Of a stretch of DNA of 64,000 bases, positions 43,199-53,267 are shown piece by piece (within the stretch, counting starts at the first letter, position 1; each line of letters opens with the position of its first letter). The position numbers and the translations under genes were made by a program. Source of the stretch: Cordilura impudica (lineage: Eukaryota; Arthropoda; Insecta; Diptera; Scathophagidae). A model generated the notes under the pieces. The model was not told the DNA's origin and made no database searches. It worked only from the letters and a program-made list of their open reading frames with translations. The stretch covers positions 20,708,048-20,772,047 of the forward strand of contig OY821517.1 in NCBI GenBank assembly GCA_963682025.1. Direction: 5' to 3'.

Positions 43199-43680
43199 TA
43201 ATTAATTTAAACTCAAATTACTTTTCTTTTTATTTTTCAGATCAATTTATTTATTTGTTAAATATTATTTACAGTGTTTATTATATAATATATGCACAAA
43301 GAGTTCAAGATTTAATCTTTTTTCTCTTAATAATTCATCATATTTTTTAAAACTATATTCGAAAAACTATTTATTATTTAAATTATGAAGGGTAGGATAT
43401 TTAGAATATCTAATCAAATAGCAGAACATATCAATATTTAAAAGTTTTAAGATAAAACCCTTCCAGTATAAAGAAATTACGCATAAATAATAAATAAAAA
43501 ATAAATAAAAATGTAAGCGATTTTTAATCTCACTTAAGTGGCCACTTCAAATTAAGAAAAAGAATAAAACTCAACAAGAAGAAAAGAATTGAGTGTAAAA
43601 CAAATATAAAAAAAAACTTCAAAGACAGAAAGCGTGTCTTTTCATTTACCCCTCACTACACCGCTCTTCTACAAACAAAA
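43199..43680. other. AT-rich spacer, nothing recognised
   Basis: No supported gene or repeat; short A-rich runs only. Confidence 0.45.
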
Positions 43681-44070
43681 CAAGTAAGAAAATTGAACAT
43701 TTCGGACACTGGACATAGAAAATAAGCATAAAACAAATTTTAGTGGGATTTTTATTAATTTTTTTAGCTGCAGATACGAAAAAGCTCATATCGATTCTGA
43801 CTATGTTTGGTAAAGGCTCTTGTATTTTGCAAAAATATATACAAACAAAATTTGAGAAGAATCAGTGCAATATCTTTGTTTTTTGATAGATTTAAGTGAA
43901 GATCGGGAAGCAGCTCTATATGGGGCCTATGACTAAGAATTGTCCCATTGACACACAGACGGACGGACGGACGGACGGACGGACATCGTTAAATCTAATC
44001 AGTTAGTGATTCTGATTCGATCGGTATAATAAAAGATGGGTCTAGGTCAAATATTTTTGGTAGTTACATA
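43681..44070 (+). mobile_element. HINE-B, copy 3, internally deleted and 3' truncated
   Basis: It starts CAAGTAAGAAAATTG, has lost the 24-bp palindrome and jumps to TTAGCTGCAGATACGAAAAAG. It keeps AGTGAAGATCGGGAAGCAGC and an expanded (GGAC)n core (43955-43985), and ends at GGTAGTTACATAAACG before the CCACATAGTGG end would appear. About half of the copy 1 interior is missing. Confidence 0.7.
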
Positions 44071-44127
44071 AACGTATAAAAATACGTCGAAAAGCGACGT
44101 TGTAAAAAGACACCATGTAAATCATGC

Positions 44128-44348
44128 CTTATAGATGACTGCGGCTACACCAACACACGACTACAAGTGCTGCTGGCTGCAATTATAGTCGTGTAGTCAG
44201 CTACTTAATTTTTTTGAAAACGACAGCAACCTATAAACAGCTGTTTTTATACAAATGCATTTTTATTTCAGTAATGCCAATTTTACTTCTTTTACTTCAT
44301 TTAAATATAAAAACATGCATGATTGTATATAAACTTGACTTATATATA
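44128..44348 (+). mobile_element. Left half of the 5.7-kb MITE family, cut by a mariner
   Basis: GGCTACACCAACACACGACT, ACTACTTAATTTTTTTGAAA and GTGCCAATT/ATGCCAATTT phrases match 5740-5945. Similarity ends at CTTATATATAAAG, where the mariner end GGGTCCGCC begins at 44351. The outer TIR bases are missing. The mariner may have inserted into this MITE, but the right half was not found beyond it. Confidence 0.6.
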
Positions 44349-44350
44349 AA

Positions 44351-45345
44351 GGGTCCGCCAAATAACTTTTTTTTTTTTGAAAATGCTATAAAAAAAAACT
44401 ACTGAATATTATCTAAATTTCTTTTTTTATTTGAAAGTACAATCCTTCCGGTTAACAATGGAAAATAATTTCATTCAAATGGCTGCCTCGGATGGCCATG
44501 CAGTAGCCTACACGATCGGTTCAATTTTTAAGCACATTATCGATTGTGTGCAGCTGTATTTCACCAATGGCTTCACGAATATTGTCCTTTAAAGCGTCAA
44601 TTGTCTCTGGCTTGTTGGCGTAACACTTATCTTTGAATGCACCCCACAAATAATAGTCCAGCGGTGTCAAATCGCAGCTCCGAGGTGGCCAAACGACATC
44701 AGCTCTGCGGCTGATAATGCGATCTTCAAAAACAGGGCGCAAAACATCGAGTGTAGCTTCGGCTGTGTGTGACATAGCGCCGTCCTGTTGAAACCAAATG
44801 TTGCCAATATCCTCCTCCTTTTCAATTTTTGTGAACAAAAATTCGTTCAACATGGCCCGATAACGATCGCCATTGACTGTAACAGCCACTCCTTGCTCAT
44901 TTTCGAAGAAAAATGGCCCAATTATGCCTTTGGGCCAAAATCCGCACCAAACAGTGACTCGTTTTGGGTGTATCGGCTTTTCAATGTATGCGTGCAGGTT
45001 TTCTGTGCCCCAAATGCGACAATTTTGCTTGTTTGCATACCCGCCAAGATGAAAATGAGCTTCATCTGAAAAGATGATTTTTTTTTGGCAAAATCGGCAT
45101 CTTCTGTAAGTCGATCGCAGGCCCACTTAGCGAAGCGAAAATGCATTGGCTGGTCAGTTGGCTTCAACTCCTGAACCAATTGGACTTTGTGTGGCATCAT
45201 ACCAAGGTCTTTATGCAAAATTCGTCCCAATGATGCCTCCGAAATGTTCAATTCTTGAGAACGACGGTGAATTGATGTTGATGGCGATTCACGCACACTT
45301 TCTGCCACAGCAGCAATATTCTCAAAGTTCTGCATTGGATATGGT
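44351..45345 (-). mobile_element. DD41D mariner-type element, 5'-truncated
   Basis: The 3' end of the element is at GGGTCCGCCAAATAACTTTT (44351), after a TATATA flank. The transposase reading starts at the other side near 45335. No matching inverted end was found to the right, so the 5' TIR and N-terminal coding part are absent. This element is distinct from the 37-kb one in both end sequence and protein. Confidence 0.75.
44458..45335 (-). pseudogene. DD41D mariner transposase with one homopolymer frameshift and one nonsense change
   Basis: The reading runs MQNFENIAAVAESVRE, SIHRRSQELNISEASLGRIL (helix-turn-helix), then QLVQELKPTDQPMHFRFAKW. Catalytic residues follow: Asp in IIFSDEAHFHLGG, Asp in WFQQDGAMSHTAEA and Asp in PPRSCDLTPLDYYLWG, again 41 residues apart. 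The two long frames (45335-44922 and 45126-44521) meet at a run of ten T/A at 45077-45086, so a one-base slip there breaks the protein. It could be a sequencing error. NVLKN is followed by a TGA where relatives have Trp (NWTDR), and 20 more family-like codons to HLNEIIFH lie behind it. The first ~80 residues of a full protein are missing. Confidence 0.85.
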
Positions 45346-45649
45346 GTTACGCCAAAAAACTTTTAGTATTCTTAGAACTCCACCAACAAACCTCCGCAAG
45401 CAATGCATCTAATTTCGACGGAGTTTTTCTGTCAGAATTGAGTCCCAAATTAATGAGCTGAAAAATGTTATACTGTGTTATATATAATTTTTTATATAGA
45501 AAAAATCGAATCTCTTCAAATTTGGTTAATTCGTATAATAAATTTTGCTAACCCGCAGACTTTATTCTGACTTTATTATGTTTTTGATGTTACTCGGGCC
45601 AAAATTGATTAGTACATCAGATGTGTGACGCTAAACATTAACATTGTAT
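45346..45649. other. Spacer with a short element-like coding scrap
   Basis: The minus strand reads LGLNSDRKTPSKLDALLAEV and CWWSSKNTK at about 45360-45450. LLAEVxWWSxK also occurs in the 11.78-kb remnant, with similar DNA (GTTGGTGGAGTT against TTTGGTGGAGTT), so both loci may carry pieces of one unidentified family. No other feature is seen here. Confidence 0.35.
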
Positions 45650-45657
45650 GTGAGGTT
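45650..45657. repeat. Left 8-bp target duplication (GTGAGGTT)
   Basis: GTGAGGTT flanks the foldback element on the left and recurs exactly at 46572-46579 on its right. Confidence 0.8.
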
Positions 45658-46571
45658 CAGAAAATACACACATGAAACACACAATGTTCTGTTCAAAAGC
45701 AGCCAACACATATCTTTATTTTCATATCAATTATGTGCGTTTCTAAATTTTCTACGGTGCCCAACACAACCATGACTGTGTTCGTTTTAATATTTCGTTA
45801 TTTACACGAACATTTTTGTATCACATACTTTTTGTTTCAATCACACATAAAGCACACATTTCTGAGTGTTGCTTTATTTGAAGTTCATGTTCTTGTACGT
45901 GTACTGAAAAAAAAAACAGAACATGTACAATAAACAGGTTCGAGTTCAGTTATATTTTAAGTCGTGTTGTGGCTCGTGTAGTAAGAAAAAACAGAACATG
46001 TACAATAAACAGGTTCGAGTTCCGTTATATTTTAAGTCGTGTTTAATAAACAGGTTCGAGTTCCGTTATATTTTAAGTCGTGTTTAATAAACAGGTTCGA
46101 GTTCCGTTATATTTTAAGTCGTGTTTGATAAACAGGTTCGAGTTCAGTTATATTTTAAGTCGTGTTTAAAACATAACTGAACTCGAACCTGTTTATTGTA
46201 CATGTTCTGTTTTTTCTTACTACACGAGCCACAACACGACTTAAAATATAACTGAACTCGAACCTGTTTATTGTACATGTTCTGTGTTTTTTTTTTCAGT
46301 ACACGTACCAGAACATGAACTTCAAATAAAGCAACACTCAAAAATGTGTGCTTTATGTGTGATTGAAACAAAAATACGTGATAGAGAAATGTTCGTGTAA
46401 ATAACGAAATATTAAAACGAACACAGTCATGGTTGTGTTGGGCACCGAAGAAAATTTAAAAAGAAACATAATTGATATGAAAATAAAAATATGTGTGTGT
46501 TGGTCTAAGTTATGTTTGTTTACATATATGTACGAGTTTTTTATTCAGTGTGTGTTTTTTTCTGAACTCTG
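45658..46571. mobile_element. 914-bp foldback MITE with hAT-type 8-bp target duplication
   Basis: The two halves are reverse complements over almost their whole length, centred near 46170. Outer ends are CAG(...)AAAATACACACA on the left and TGTGTGTTTTTTTCTGAACT+CTG on the right. The left end lacks seven bases present on the right. The 8-bp duplication and CAG start fit the hAT superfamily. Inner arm parts include CACAACCATGACTGTGTTCG and CATAAAGCACACATTT with their mirror images. No transposase is encoded. Frames such as 45733-45933 (+) and 46144-46371 (-) are the same sequence read from each arm. Confidence 0.85.
45929..46170 (+). repeat. 41-bp tandem units in the left arm of the foldback element
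   Basis: AATAAACAGGTTCGAGTTCC followed by GTTATATTTTAAGTCGTGTT starts at about 45929, 46004, 46045, 46086 and 46127. The last three steps are exactly 41 bases and units are nearly identical. The right arm has only two such units, 75 bases apart. The array therefore grew in one arm after the palindrome formed. Confidence 0.9.
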
Positions 46572-46579
46572 GTGAGGTT
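46572..46579. repeat. Right 8-bp target duplication (GTGAGGTT)
   Basis: Exact partner of 45650-45657. Confidence 0.8.
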
Positions 46580-46629
46580 ACATTCCCACTTATCCTATCT
46601 CATCTATTTCTAACCACATGACGGATATA

Positions 46630-46940
46630 AAAAACTAATGACCCGCTCGATGTTTCAAGACTGTTGGTATCATAGAACTCCAGAAACGTAATGAAAAAAA
46701 TTAATTTTGTATGGGAGGTTCCAAGTCCAAGGCCCTTGCTTTCATTATGTTCTATATATTTGACTTTGTATGGAAGGCAGCCCTCCCATTTTCAGCTCGA
46801 CTACATACATTTACAACTAATGAACCCACCCACAGCTTTAAGATTCTCGCTGTCGTAGTACTCTAGATTAGTGATTATATAATTATCTACTTTCTATGGA
46901 AGTTACCACCACCTTTTGTACAATCCCGCCCATTTTGGTA
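46630..46940 (-). repeat. T1 tandem family, locus 3 (reverse)
   Basis: About two and a half reversed units show AATGACCCGCTCGATGTTTC, ACTTTGTATGGAAGGCAGCC, TCCCATTTTCAGCTCG and a second AACTAATGAACCCACCCACA. The order mirrors the plus-strand loci at 15 and 34.7 kb. Confidence 0.65.
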
Positions 46941-48720
46941 GATACCTTACCCCAAGCGAAAGGTAGACATAATTGTTTAATAAGTTTTACTTACTTTACA
47001 TTGAATTGGTAGATATTTCAATTTATATTTTTAAAAGTCTTAAAAATTATAAAGAGAGGTCCTGTTGTTTGATAGTTTTTTTAAGACTTTCTGAACCGAC
47101 AAATATCATGAAATTTCACTCTGATCTTTCAAACTTAGTAGAACATGAATGAACATAACTAATTATATAATATTAAAAATATTACAATGTTCAAACAGAA
47201 TATAGCTGCATACATATATATTTTTTATAATTAAAATTTTGCTTTGTTTTGGTTTATTTGATCATCTCCCTAATCCATATATTTTAAATCCTTAAAAATG
47301 CAACTGAAACACGTCGACCACTGAAGAGAAGATAAAAGATATAATAATTCTGCTTAAATACATTTTGGAATTAAAAGCATCACAGTAAAAAATACCGATG
47401 GAAAACTTACTACGTTTAAGTATAAACAGAGCACCCTAATACTGGTAAATGAGGGAATATGGCAAACAGAAAACTTAACGTAAGATTTGTTTTTAGTTTA
47501 ATGAGTAGCTAGAACTAACCACGAAGTATACTGATGTATTTACCGTTGTATTTAAGTAACCGGAAATAAGCTTTAAACTAAATAGAAAAAAATTATAAAA
47601 AATTAGAACACAACTTAGACTATAGCACGCAGCTGAAATCTGTGTGTACATGGTTGAACACCACAAATACGAGGTAGGAATGCATAAAGGAAAACTCCCT
47701 GTAGATTGAGTTTTTTTTTTTTAAATATATTTTTGAGTACAATAAAATGTTATATTTTAATTTTCCGCTTATATTTAGTACAAGTATGTGCAAGGAAGTA
47801 TTCAGTATATGTATGTTGATTTTTTTTTTTGTATCCATAACAAAACTCTCTTAACTAAAACTTTGTCTAAGTTGGCACGGGTGCATGTTGCTATATCAAC
47901 GTACAATACTTCACACACATACTCACACACTCCAAACCATACACACACATGCACACATACACAAACAGACTTGAAATACCGTTAGAAGTAAAGGATGTAG
48001 GTGTTTAACATTTTAATACTCCACTGCTCTAGTCTACTCTATTGTTTAAACTTTAGTATTTCCTGTTTGCTTATACTGGGTTTTTTTTTATATTATTTTA
48101 TTTTATTATTTTCCACCTTCTATTGTTTTTAATTCTTTTTTTTTGTCCCCCAGCCATATGCTATGTTTTTCTACAATTTCTCTTTCATTGTCATCATTTA
48201 GACAATGAAAAACTTTTCATCTGCCACGTTGCTCGAATACACACTAAACGTAAATTCATAGACAGTCAAAACACTAGAGAGTATAAAAGAGCGTTATACG
48301 TGCATGAATAGGGGGAAAAAATAGTATTTTGTTTAATTTCCACCAACATTTAACAATTAAAAAATACAAGAACGCAACTAAGGTGGTTTCATTCAAATTT
48401 TATGAGCGTTTAAAAATATAATATAGAAAATATGTAAGTTTTGCACACAGAAACAGTTTGTATAGAATTATAAGATGGAAAGGATTATTTTCTTTTTTCC
48501 TTGCTTCCTGTTTTAATATACATCAAACCAGTTAGCTTTTAGTGCAAAAAAAAATTTAATTTTTTTTCACGAAATATTTTAGAACGAGAACTAATTTATT
48601 ATTTTAGTTTTGATCTCCATCGTATAATGATGGAGTTGGAAATTAATCAAGCTGAAGATAAAATTTTTGTAATTTAAATCAAGTAGAAATATCAAAAATT
48701 GATACACACTGCAACATCTA
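46941..48720. other. AT-rich DNA with a CA-rich microsatellite
   Basis: No gene recognised. 47911-47970 is an imperfect (CA)n tract with ACTCACACACTCC and ACACACATGCACACATAC. A poly(T) stretch lies at 47821-47831. Confidence 0.5.
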
Positions 48721-49068
48721 TCTATAATATTAATAGGCTAGTTGATTTCTTGTGACTAATGTTTTGTTCATCCGTTTTATCCCGATTTTGCCCAAACGTT
48801 ATTATTTGAAAGGTCTTTCTTTTTAGCTATTTTGCAGATTTACAGATTTTTAAATTTTTTCGTTTATTTTGAGTAAATTGCAGTTAAAATTGCTACTAAC
48901 ACATACATAAAGTTTTACAATGCTATGTGTGTGTTTATAAAATTTGTTAATGTGTTTGTAATAAAAATGAGTTTGTTTTTTTGGGGTCTTTAGAGTTTAT
49001 TTAATGAAAAAATAAAATTTCCTAGAATTTGCACTCGAATTTCAAGGGCTGGAAACTCCTAGTATATA
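48721..49068 (-). repeat. Dispersed repeat R, copy 4 (reverse)
   Basis: TCTATAATATTAATAGGCTA to GGGCTGGAAACTCCTAGTAT, with all internal marks of the family. It is slightly shorter than copy 3 because of a deletion in the TTGTGAATTGGC part. Confidence 0.8.
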
Positions 49069-49214
49069 TAAAAGTGAAAGTAGGTATGTTTGTTTGTTTA
49101 CAGCTTATAGGAGGCTAAACTATAGAAACTTTTAGAAAGTGCTATTTTGTATCTGGAAGGAACTATAGGCTATGAATAGTTTTGATATTTTTACAAAGTG
49201 AACTTTTTATATCA

Positions 49215-49290
49215 TACTAGCAGAGCCCAGCCCTCGCAAATCGAGTGCAAATTTCAGGAAAATATATTTTTCCTTCAATTATAAATATTT
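49215..49290 (+). repeat. Partial R-like start next to the heptamer array
   Basis: TACTAGCAGAGCCCAGCCCT and CGAGTGCAAATTTCAGGAAA match the first ~60 bases of repeat R. The similarity then gives way to A-rich DNA leading into the heptamer array, suggesting that one repeat family has an R-type left end and an internal heptamer tract. Confidence 0.6.
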
Positions 49291-49309
49291 TTTGAACATA
49301 CAGAAGATA

Positions 49310-50417
49310 AAAAACACAAATTAAAAATTGAAAAATGAAAAATTAAAAACGAAAATTAAAAACTGAAAAATTAGAAATGAAAAATTAGAAATGGAAAATT
49401 AGAAAAAAAAAATGAAAAATGAATAGTGAGATATAAAAAATGAAAAATGAAAAATGCAAAATGAAAGATGAAAAATTAAAAAAGTAAAAAGGATATATGA
49501 AAAATGAAAACTGAAAAATTTTAAATTGAAAATAAAAACGAAAAATTAAAAAAAAAAATGAAAAATGGAAACTGAAAAATGAAAAATTGAAAAATGAGAA
49601 ATGAAAAATTAAAAAGAAAAAATTAAAAATTAAAAACTAAAATGAAAAATGAAAAATGAAAAATGAAAAATGCAAAATAAAAGATGAAAAATTTAAAAAG
49701 TAAAAAGGAAAAATGAAAAATTAAAACTGAAAAATTTAAAATTGAAAATAAAAAACTAAAAGTGACAAACGAAAAATAAAAAATTAAAAATGAAAAATGA
49801 AAAATGAAAATTGAAAAATGAAAAATGAAACACGAAAAATGAAAAATGAATAATTAGAATTGAAAAATGAAAAATTAAGAATAAAAAATGAAAAATAAAA
49901 AATAAAAAATAAAAAATAAAAAATAAAAAATAAAAAATAAAAACTAAAAAATAAAAAATGAAAGATAGAAAACAAAAATGAAAAATGAAATATGAAACAT
50001 TAAAAATGAAAAATGAAAAATGAAAAATGAAAAATGAAATATGAAAAATGAAAAATGAAAAATGAAATATAAAAATGAAAAATAAAAAATAAAAAATTAA
50101 AAAAAAGAAAAAAAATGATAAATGAAAAATAGAAAATAAAAAATGAAAAATAAAAAATGAGAAATAAAAAATTAATAATAAAAAACGAAAAATAAAAAAT
50201 GAAAAATAAAAAATAAAAAATGGAAAATGATATATGAAAAATTAAAAATAAAAAATTAGAGATATAAAATAAAAAATTAAAATGCAAAATAAAAAATTAA
50301 AAATTAAAAATAAAAAATGCAACAAGAAAAATTAAAAATGAAAAATAAAAAGTGAAAAACTAAACCGAAAAACGAAAAATGAAAAAATAAAAAATAAAAA
50401 ATGAAAAATTAAAAATC
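49310..50417 (+). repeat. ~1.1-kb degenerate heptamer array, second locus
   Basis: The same T(G/A/T)AAAAA beat as at 24.1-28.6 kb, with a run of exact TAAAAAA units near 49887-49935 and TGAAAAA units near 50006-50060. It ends exactly where the 50.418-kb transposon begins. Minus-strand Phe/Ile-rich frames are artefacts. Confidence 0.95.
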
Positions 50418-50673
50418 TATATATCGCTACCTAAAGTCGTAAAGGTTGTAAGTCCACTTTTTGGCTAAATGTATTTTTTGATGTAGAACGCAAGATAAGT
50501 TGAAAACGCATCTGGCTTGAAGAAAAAAACCACCAAAAATATATGCCCTGTCACCTTTTATAACTGAAAAGAAAATATTCTAAGTCCCTGTAACATATAT
50601 AAACAAAGCGAAAAAGTTGTAAGTCCAGCCTTTTTGTTTTAATCATTCTCTGTTGAGTGCACTAGCCACTCAT

Positions 50674-50810
50674 ATTTGCTTTGATCAAGTAGTCATAGCA
50701 TTTCAATGGAACTGCATGGTTTTTACTTTTTTTTTTTTAAGTTGAAAATATTTGCTTTGATTAAGTAGTCATAGCATTTCAATGGAACTGCATGGTTTTT
50801 ACTTTTGAGC
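50674..50810 (+). repeat. 76-bp direct duplication in the transposon leader
   Basis: ATTTGCTTTGATCAAGTAGT to CTGCATGGTTTTTACTTTT occurs at 50674 and again from 50750 with one substitution. It lies between the left TIR and the transposase start, so it is probably a recent duplication in the promoter or leader. Confidence 0.9.
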
Positions 50811-50970
50811 ATTTGTCAGTTTAAGATTTTATCAGTCTAGAAAAATTATTGCACCAATAAACATTTGTGATCCTGTTGTCTATAAAAAGTGAAACATAAT
50901 TTTTCCAACATTTGTTGGGGGTAAGGTGCGGTCCCTATTTTCATAATTTCAGAACCTTTTTATTTTATAG

Positions 50971-52710
50971 ATGTTCCTGTCTTTTATAGATAATATGAAC
51001 GCTTCGCAATTAATCAGCGGAGGAAGTAATGACGCTTCTTATGGAATGGAATATGATGACGGTCTCGTTGGATTAGTTCCTTATGGATTTAATACTGATT
51101 CAGACGACTCGTACGAATTACCTTCCAAATCACGGAGTAGAAGAAAGAGGGTACAAAGTTCTAAATGTCAATGGTTCAGTGCAAAGAATAAACGTCTGAG
51201 AGAAAATGGAAACCGTTACCTCGGAAGGAAAAAACATGAAGATTCTTGGATTTATAATAATGTGAAAAAGCAACGAGCAATTAAACCGAGATGCAACTGC
51301 AAAAATGTTGGCACTATGAAATGTTCCCAGGTAACTGATGTACAAAGAAAAGACATATTTGAAAAATTTTGGCAAATGGATTGGTCGGCCAAAAAAATGT
51401 TAGTAAAAACATTAATTCAAACATCAGTCCCTTTCCGAATCAGAAATCGAAAAGACGATACTAAATCGAGAAGAAGCCAGTCAATAAAATATCAACTTAA
51501 GGTACAAAATAGATTTGTGCGTGTGTGCAAAAATTTTTTTTTTGAATACCATACTGTGTTAAATTGGATAAAGAAACGTTTAGTGCAATCAAAGGAAAAC
51601 ATACAGAGGAACTATGGAGTAGAAAGACAGAATCTTGAGTCATTTTTTGATTCCCTTCCTCTAATGGAATCACACTATTGTCGCGCAAGAACTCAAAAAA
51701 AATATCTTTTGCCTGAGTGGAGTTCCAAAAAAATGGTTTACGATTTTTATGTAAATGATTGGTGCACAAAACACTGTGTAAAAAACCTTTCTATAACAAA
51801 GTTCAATGAGATTTTTAATATCCGAAATTTGGGATTATTTATCCCAAAAAAAGATCAGTGCGAAAAATGCGTAGGTTACTCTGTTGGAAATCTGTCACTT
51901 GAGGAGTATCTTTTGCACCAAGAAAAAAAGGAAGACGCCAGGACTGAGAAAAACAGAGACAAAGAAAAGGAATCACATGTGTACACTGTTGATCTTCAAG
52001 CAGTGTTAATGGCTCCCAAATCGCAAGCTAGCAGCCATTATTATCGTACAAAACTGCAAGTACATAATTTAGTCTTTTATAATCTTAAAAATAAAAAGAC
52101 AGATTGCTTTATATGGAATGAGTCCGAGGGCGGAGTCTCAGCGGAGGCATTTGCAAGCATTTGGGGATATTTCATTGAAAAACAAATACTACGTGTAAAA
52201 GACCATCCAGAGAAGATTATTATTTATAGTGATGGATGTACATACCAGAACCGAAATTATATAATGAGTAATGCCTTATTAAATACAGCAATTAAACATA
52301 AAGTCATCATAGAACAAAAAATTCTTGAGCCCGGACATACTCAAATGGAGGTTGATAGTGTACATTCCGCAATAGAGCGTTCTTTGAAAAATAAAAACAT
52401 TGATGTACCTGCTGATTATATTGGAATATGCAAATCAGCAAGAAAAATTCCGGAAGCATATAATGTTTCTTACTTGTCCCATGATTTTTTTAAAACATTC
52501 AGCAATGTACAGTTTTGTAAAAATATTCGCCCTGGGCGTGGCAAAGGAGATGCAAAAGTAACCGATATTCGTGGCCTTAAATACATTCCAAATGGTGACA
52601 TATGTTATAAACTTCGGTTTAATGATAATTGGAGACTTCTTCCTCAGAGAATTGACAGACAAGTAATCGCATTGGAGTGGTCAAATTTGAAACAACTACA
52701 TCAAGAATAA
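50971..52710 (+). CDS. DDE-type transposase, 579 codons, near intact
   Basis: ATG at 50971 (a second Met, MNASQLISGG, at 50995 is an equally good start) opens a single uninterrupted frame. Residues 9-45 are acidic. Residues 53-100 are Arg/Lys-rich (RSRRKRVQSSK, a likely nuclear signal). A Cys pair cluster CNCKNVGTMKCS sits near 108-119 and CEKC near 296-299 (putative zinc binding). The catalytic-type motifs are HVYTVDLQAVLMAPK (Asp about 341), IIIYSDGCTYQNRN (Asp about 424) and GHTQMEVDSVHSAIER (Glu/Asp about 460). The end contains IRPGRGKGDAKVTDIR and YKLRFNDNWRLLP. Uncharacterised arthropod proteins with DLQAVL..PKS, SDGC..QNRN and GHTQME.DS.HS.IE share this order. The gene lies between identical TIRs, so cutting at these ends is the inferred role. 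Confidence 0.85.
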   Translation: MFLSFIDNMNASQLISGGSNDASYGMEYDDGLVGLVPYGFNTDSDDSYELPSKSRSRRKRVQSSKCQWFSAKNKRLRENGNRYLGRKKHEDSWIYNNVKKQRAIKPRCNCKNVGTMKCSQVTDVQRKDIFEKFWQMDWSAKKMLVKTLIQTSVPFRIRNRKDDTKSRRSQSIKYQLKVQNRFVRVCKNFFFEYHTVLNWIKKRLVQSKENIQRNYGVERQNLESFFDSLPLMESHYCRARTQKKYLLPEWSSKKMVYDFYVNDWCTKHCVKNLSITKFNEIFNIRNLGLFIPKKDQCEKCVGYSVGNLSLEEYLLHQEKKEDARTEKNRDKEKESHVYTVDLQAVLMAPKSQASSHYYRTKLQVHNLVFYNLKNKKTDCFIWNESEGGVSAEAFASIWGYFIEKQILRVKDHPEKIIIYSDGCTYQNRNYIMSNALLNTAIKHKVIIEQKILEPGHTQMEVDSVHSAIERSLKNKNIDVPADYIGICKSARKIPEAYNVSYLSHDFFKTFSNVQFCKNIRPGRGKGDAKVTDIRGLKYIPNGDICYKLRFNDNWRLLPQRIDRQVIALEWSNLKQLHQE

Positions 52711-52805
52711 AGATTACAGCTAAAAAATTCGAAGACCTACAATATTTGAAATCTACGTTGCCCAAAGACCACCATCACTTTTATGATAATATTCCTCATG
52801 AATAA
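52707..52805 (+). pseudogene. C-terminal tail of the transposase in a shifted frame
   Basis: Right behind the stop at 52708-52710, another plus frame reads IKITAKKFEDLQYLKS and LPKDHHHFYDNIPHE, ending in TAA at 52803-52805. Relatives of this protein family end in a similar block (K-x-LQ-x-LK...P-x-D-x-H-x-FY). A one-base change near 52705 therefore cut about 32 residues from the C-terminus, or the assembly has an error there. It is the only break seen in the gene. Confidence 0.75.
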
Positions 52806-53267
52806 TATTTTTATTACATATTTTATTAAAGAACTCAACAGCAAAGAAGTAAGACTGTTTTTTTTTTTGTGTTAATATTAATATAACATTATTAAAGTAA
52901 TAAAATTTTACTTACAAAATATATACTTTCTAATTAAAAATGTAATGAACAATATAATATAATTAAAAATAAAATAAATTATAAAAAAAAAAATTATTTC
53001 CTATAGGAAAAGGCGCTAAGGCCAAATCACATCGATAATTTAAAAAGCGAAAAAGTTCAAAGTCCAAAAAAATGCTCAAAAACGACTACCAAGCATATTT
53101 TTCAAATTTTTTTTTAATATTACCAACAACATGAATAACCTACACATAATTGCATTAAAACTTTTGAAAAAATAAATCGTCGAAGAATAAAATTAAGTTA
53201 TTTGTCTCTCTTGTAAAATTTTAAATTTTGGACTTACAACCTTTACGACTTTAGGTAGCGATATATA

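Larger units (their letters stand above)
50418..53267 (+). mobile_element. 2850-bp DNA transposon with identical 39-bp TIRs (Sola-like or unclassified DDE type)
   Basis: Positions 50418-50456 and 53229-53267 are exact reverse complements (start TATATATCGCTACCTAAAGT). The phrase GTTGTAAGTCCA inside the TIR recurs at about 50625, and a relative at 53053, as possible transposase binding sites. One long transposase gene fills the middle. Flanks are AT-only (ATATAT at both sides), so the target duplication may be 4-6 bp of A and T but cannot be separated from the TIR end. Identical TIRs and a near-intact gene make it the youngest autonomous-type element here. The superfamily is not certain: protein motifs recall Sola-type or DUF7869-like transposases. 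Confidence 0.9.

Noticed and set aside
49784..50287. Similar Phe/Ile-rich minus-strand frames at the second heptamer array
   Set aside because: Same artefact as at 24-28 kb.
51130..51769. Minus-strand frames within the 50.4-kb transposase
   Set aside because: Shadows of the 579-codon plus-strand gene.
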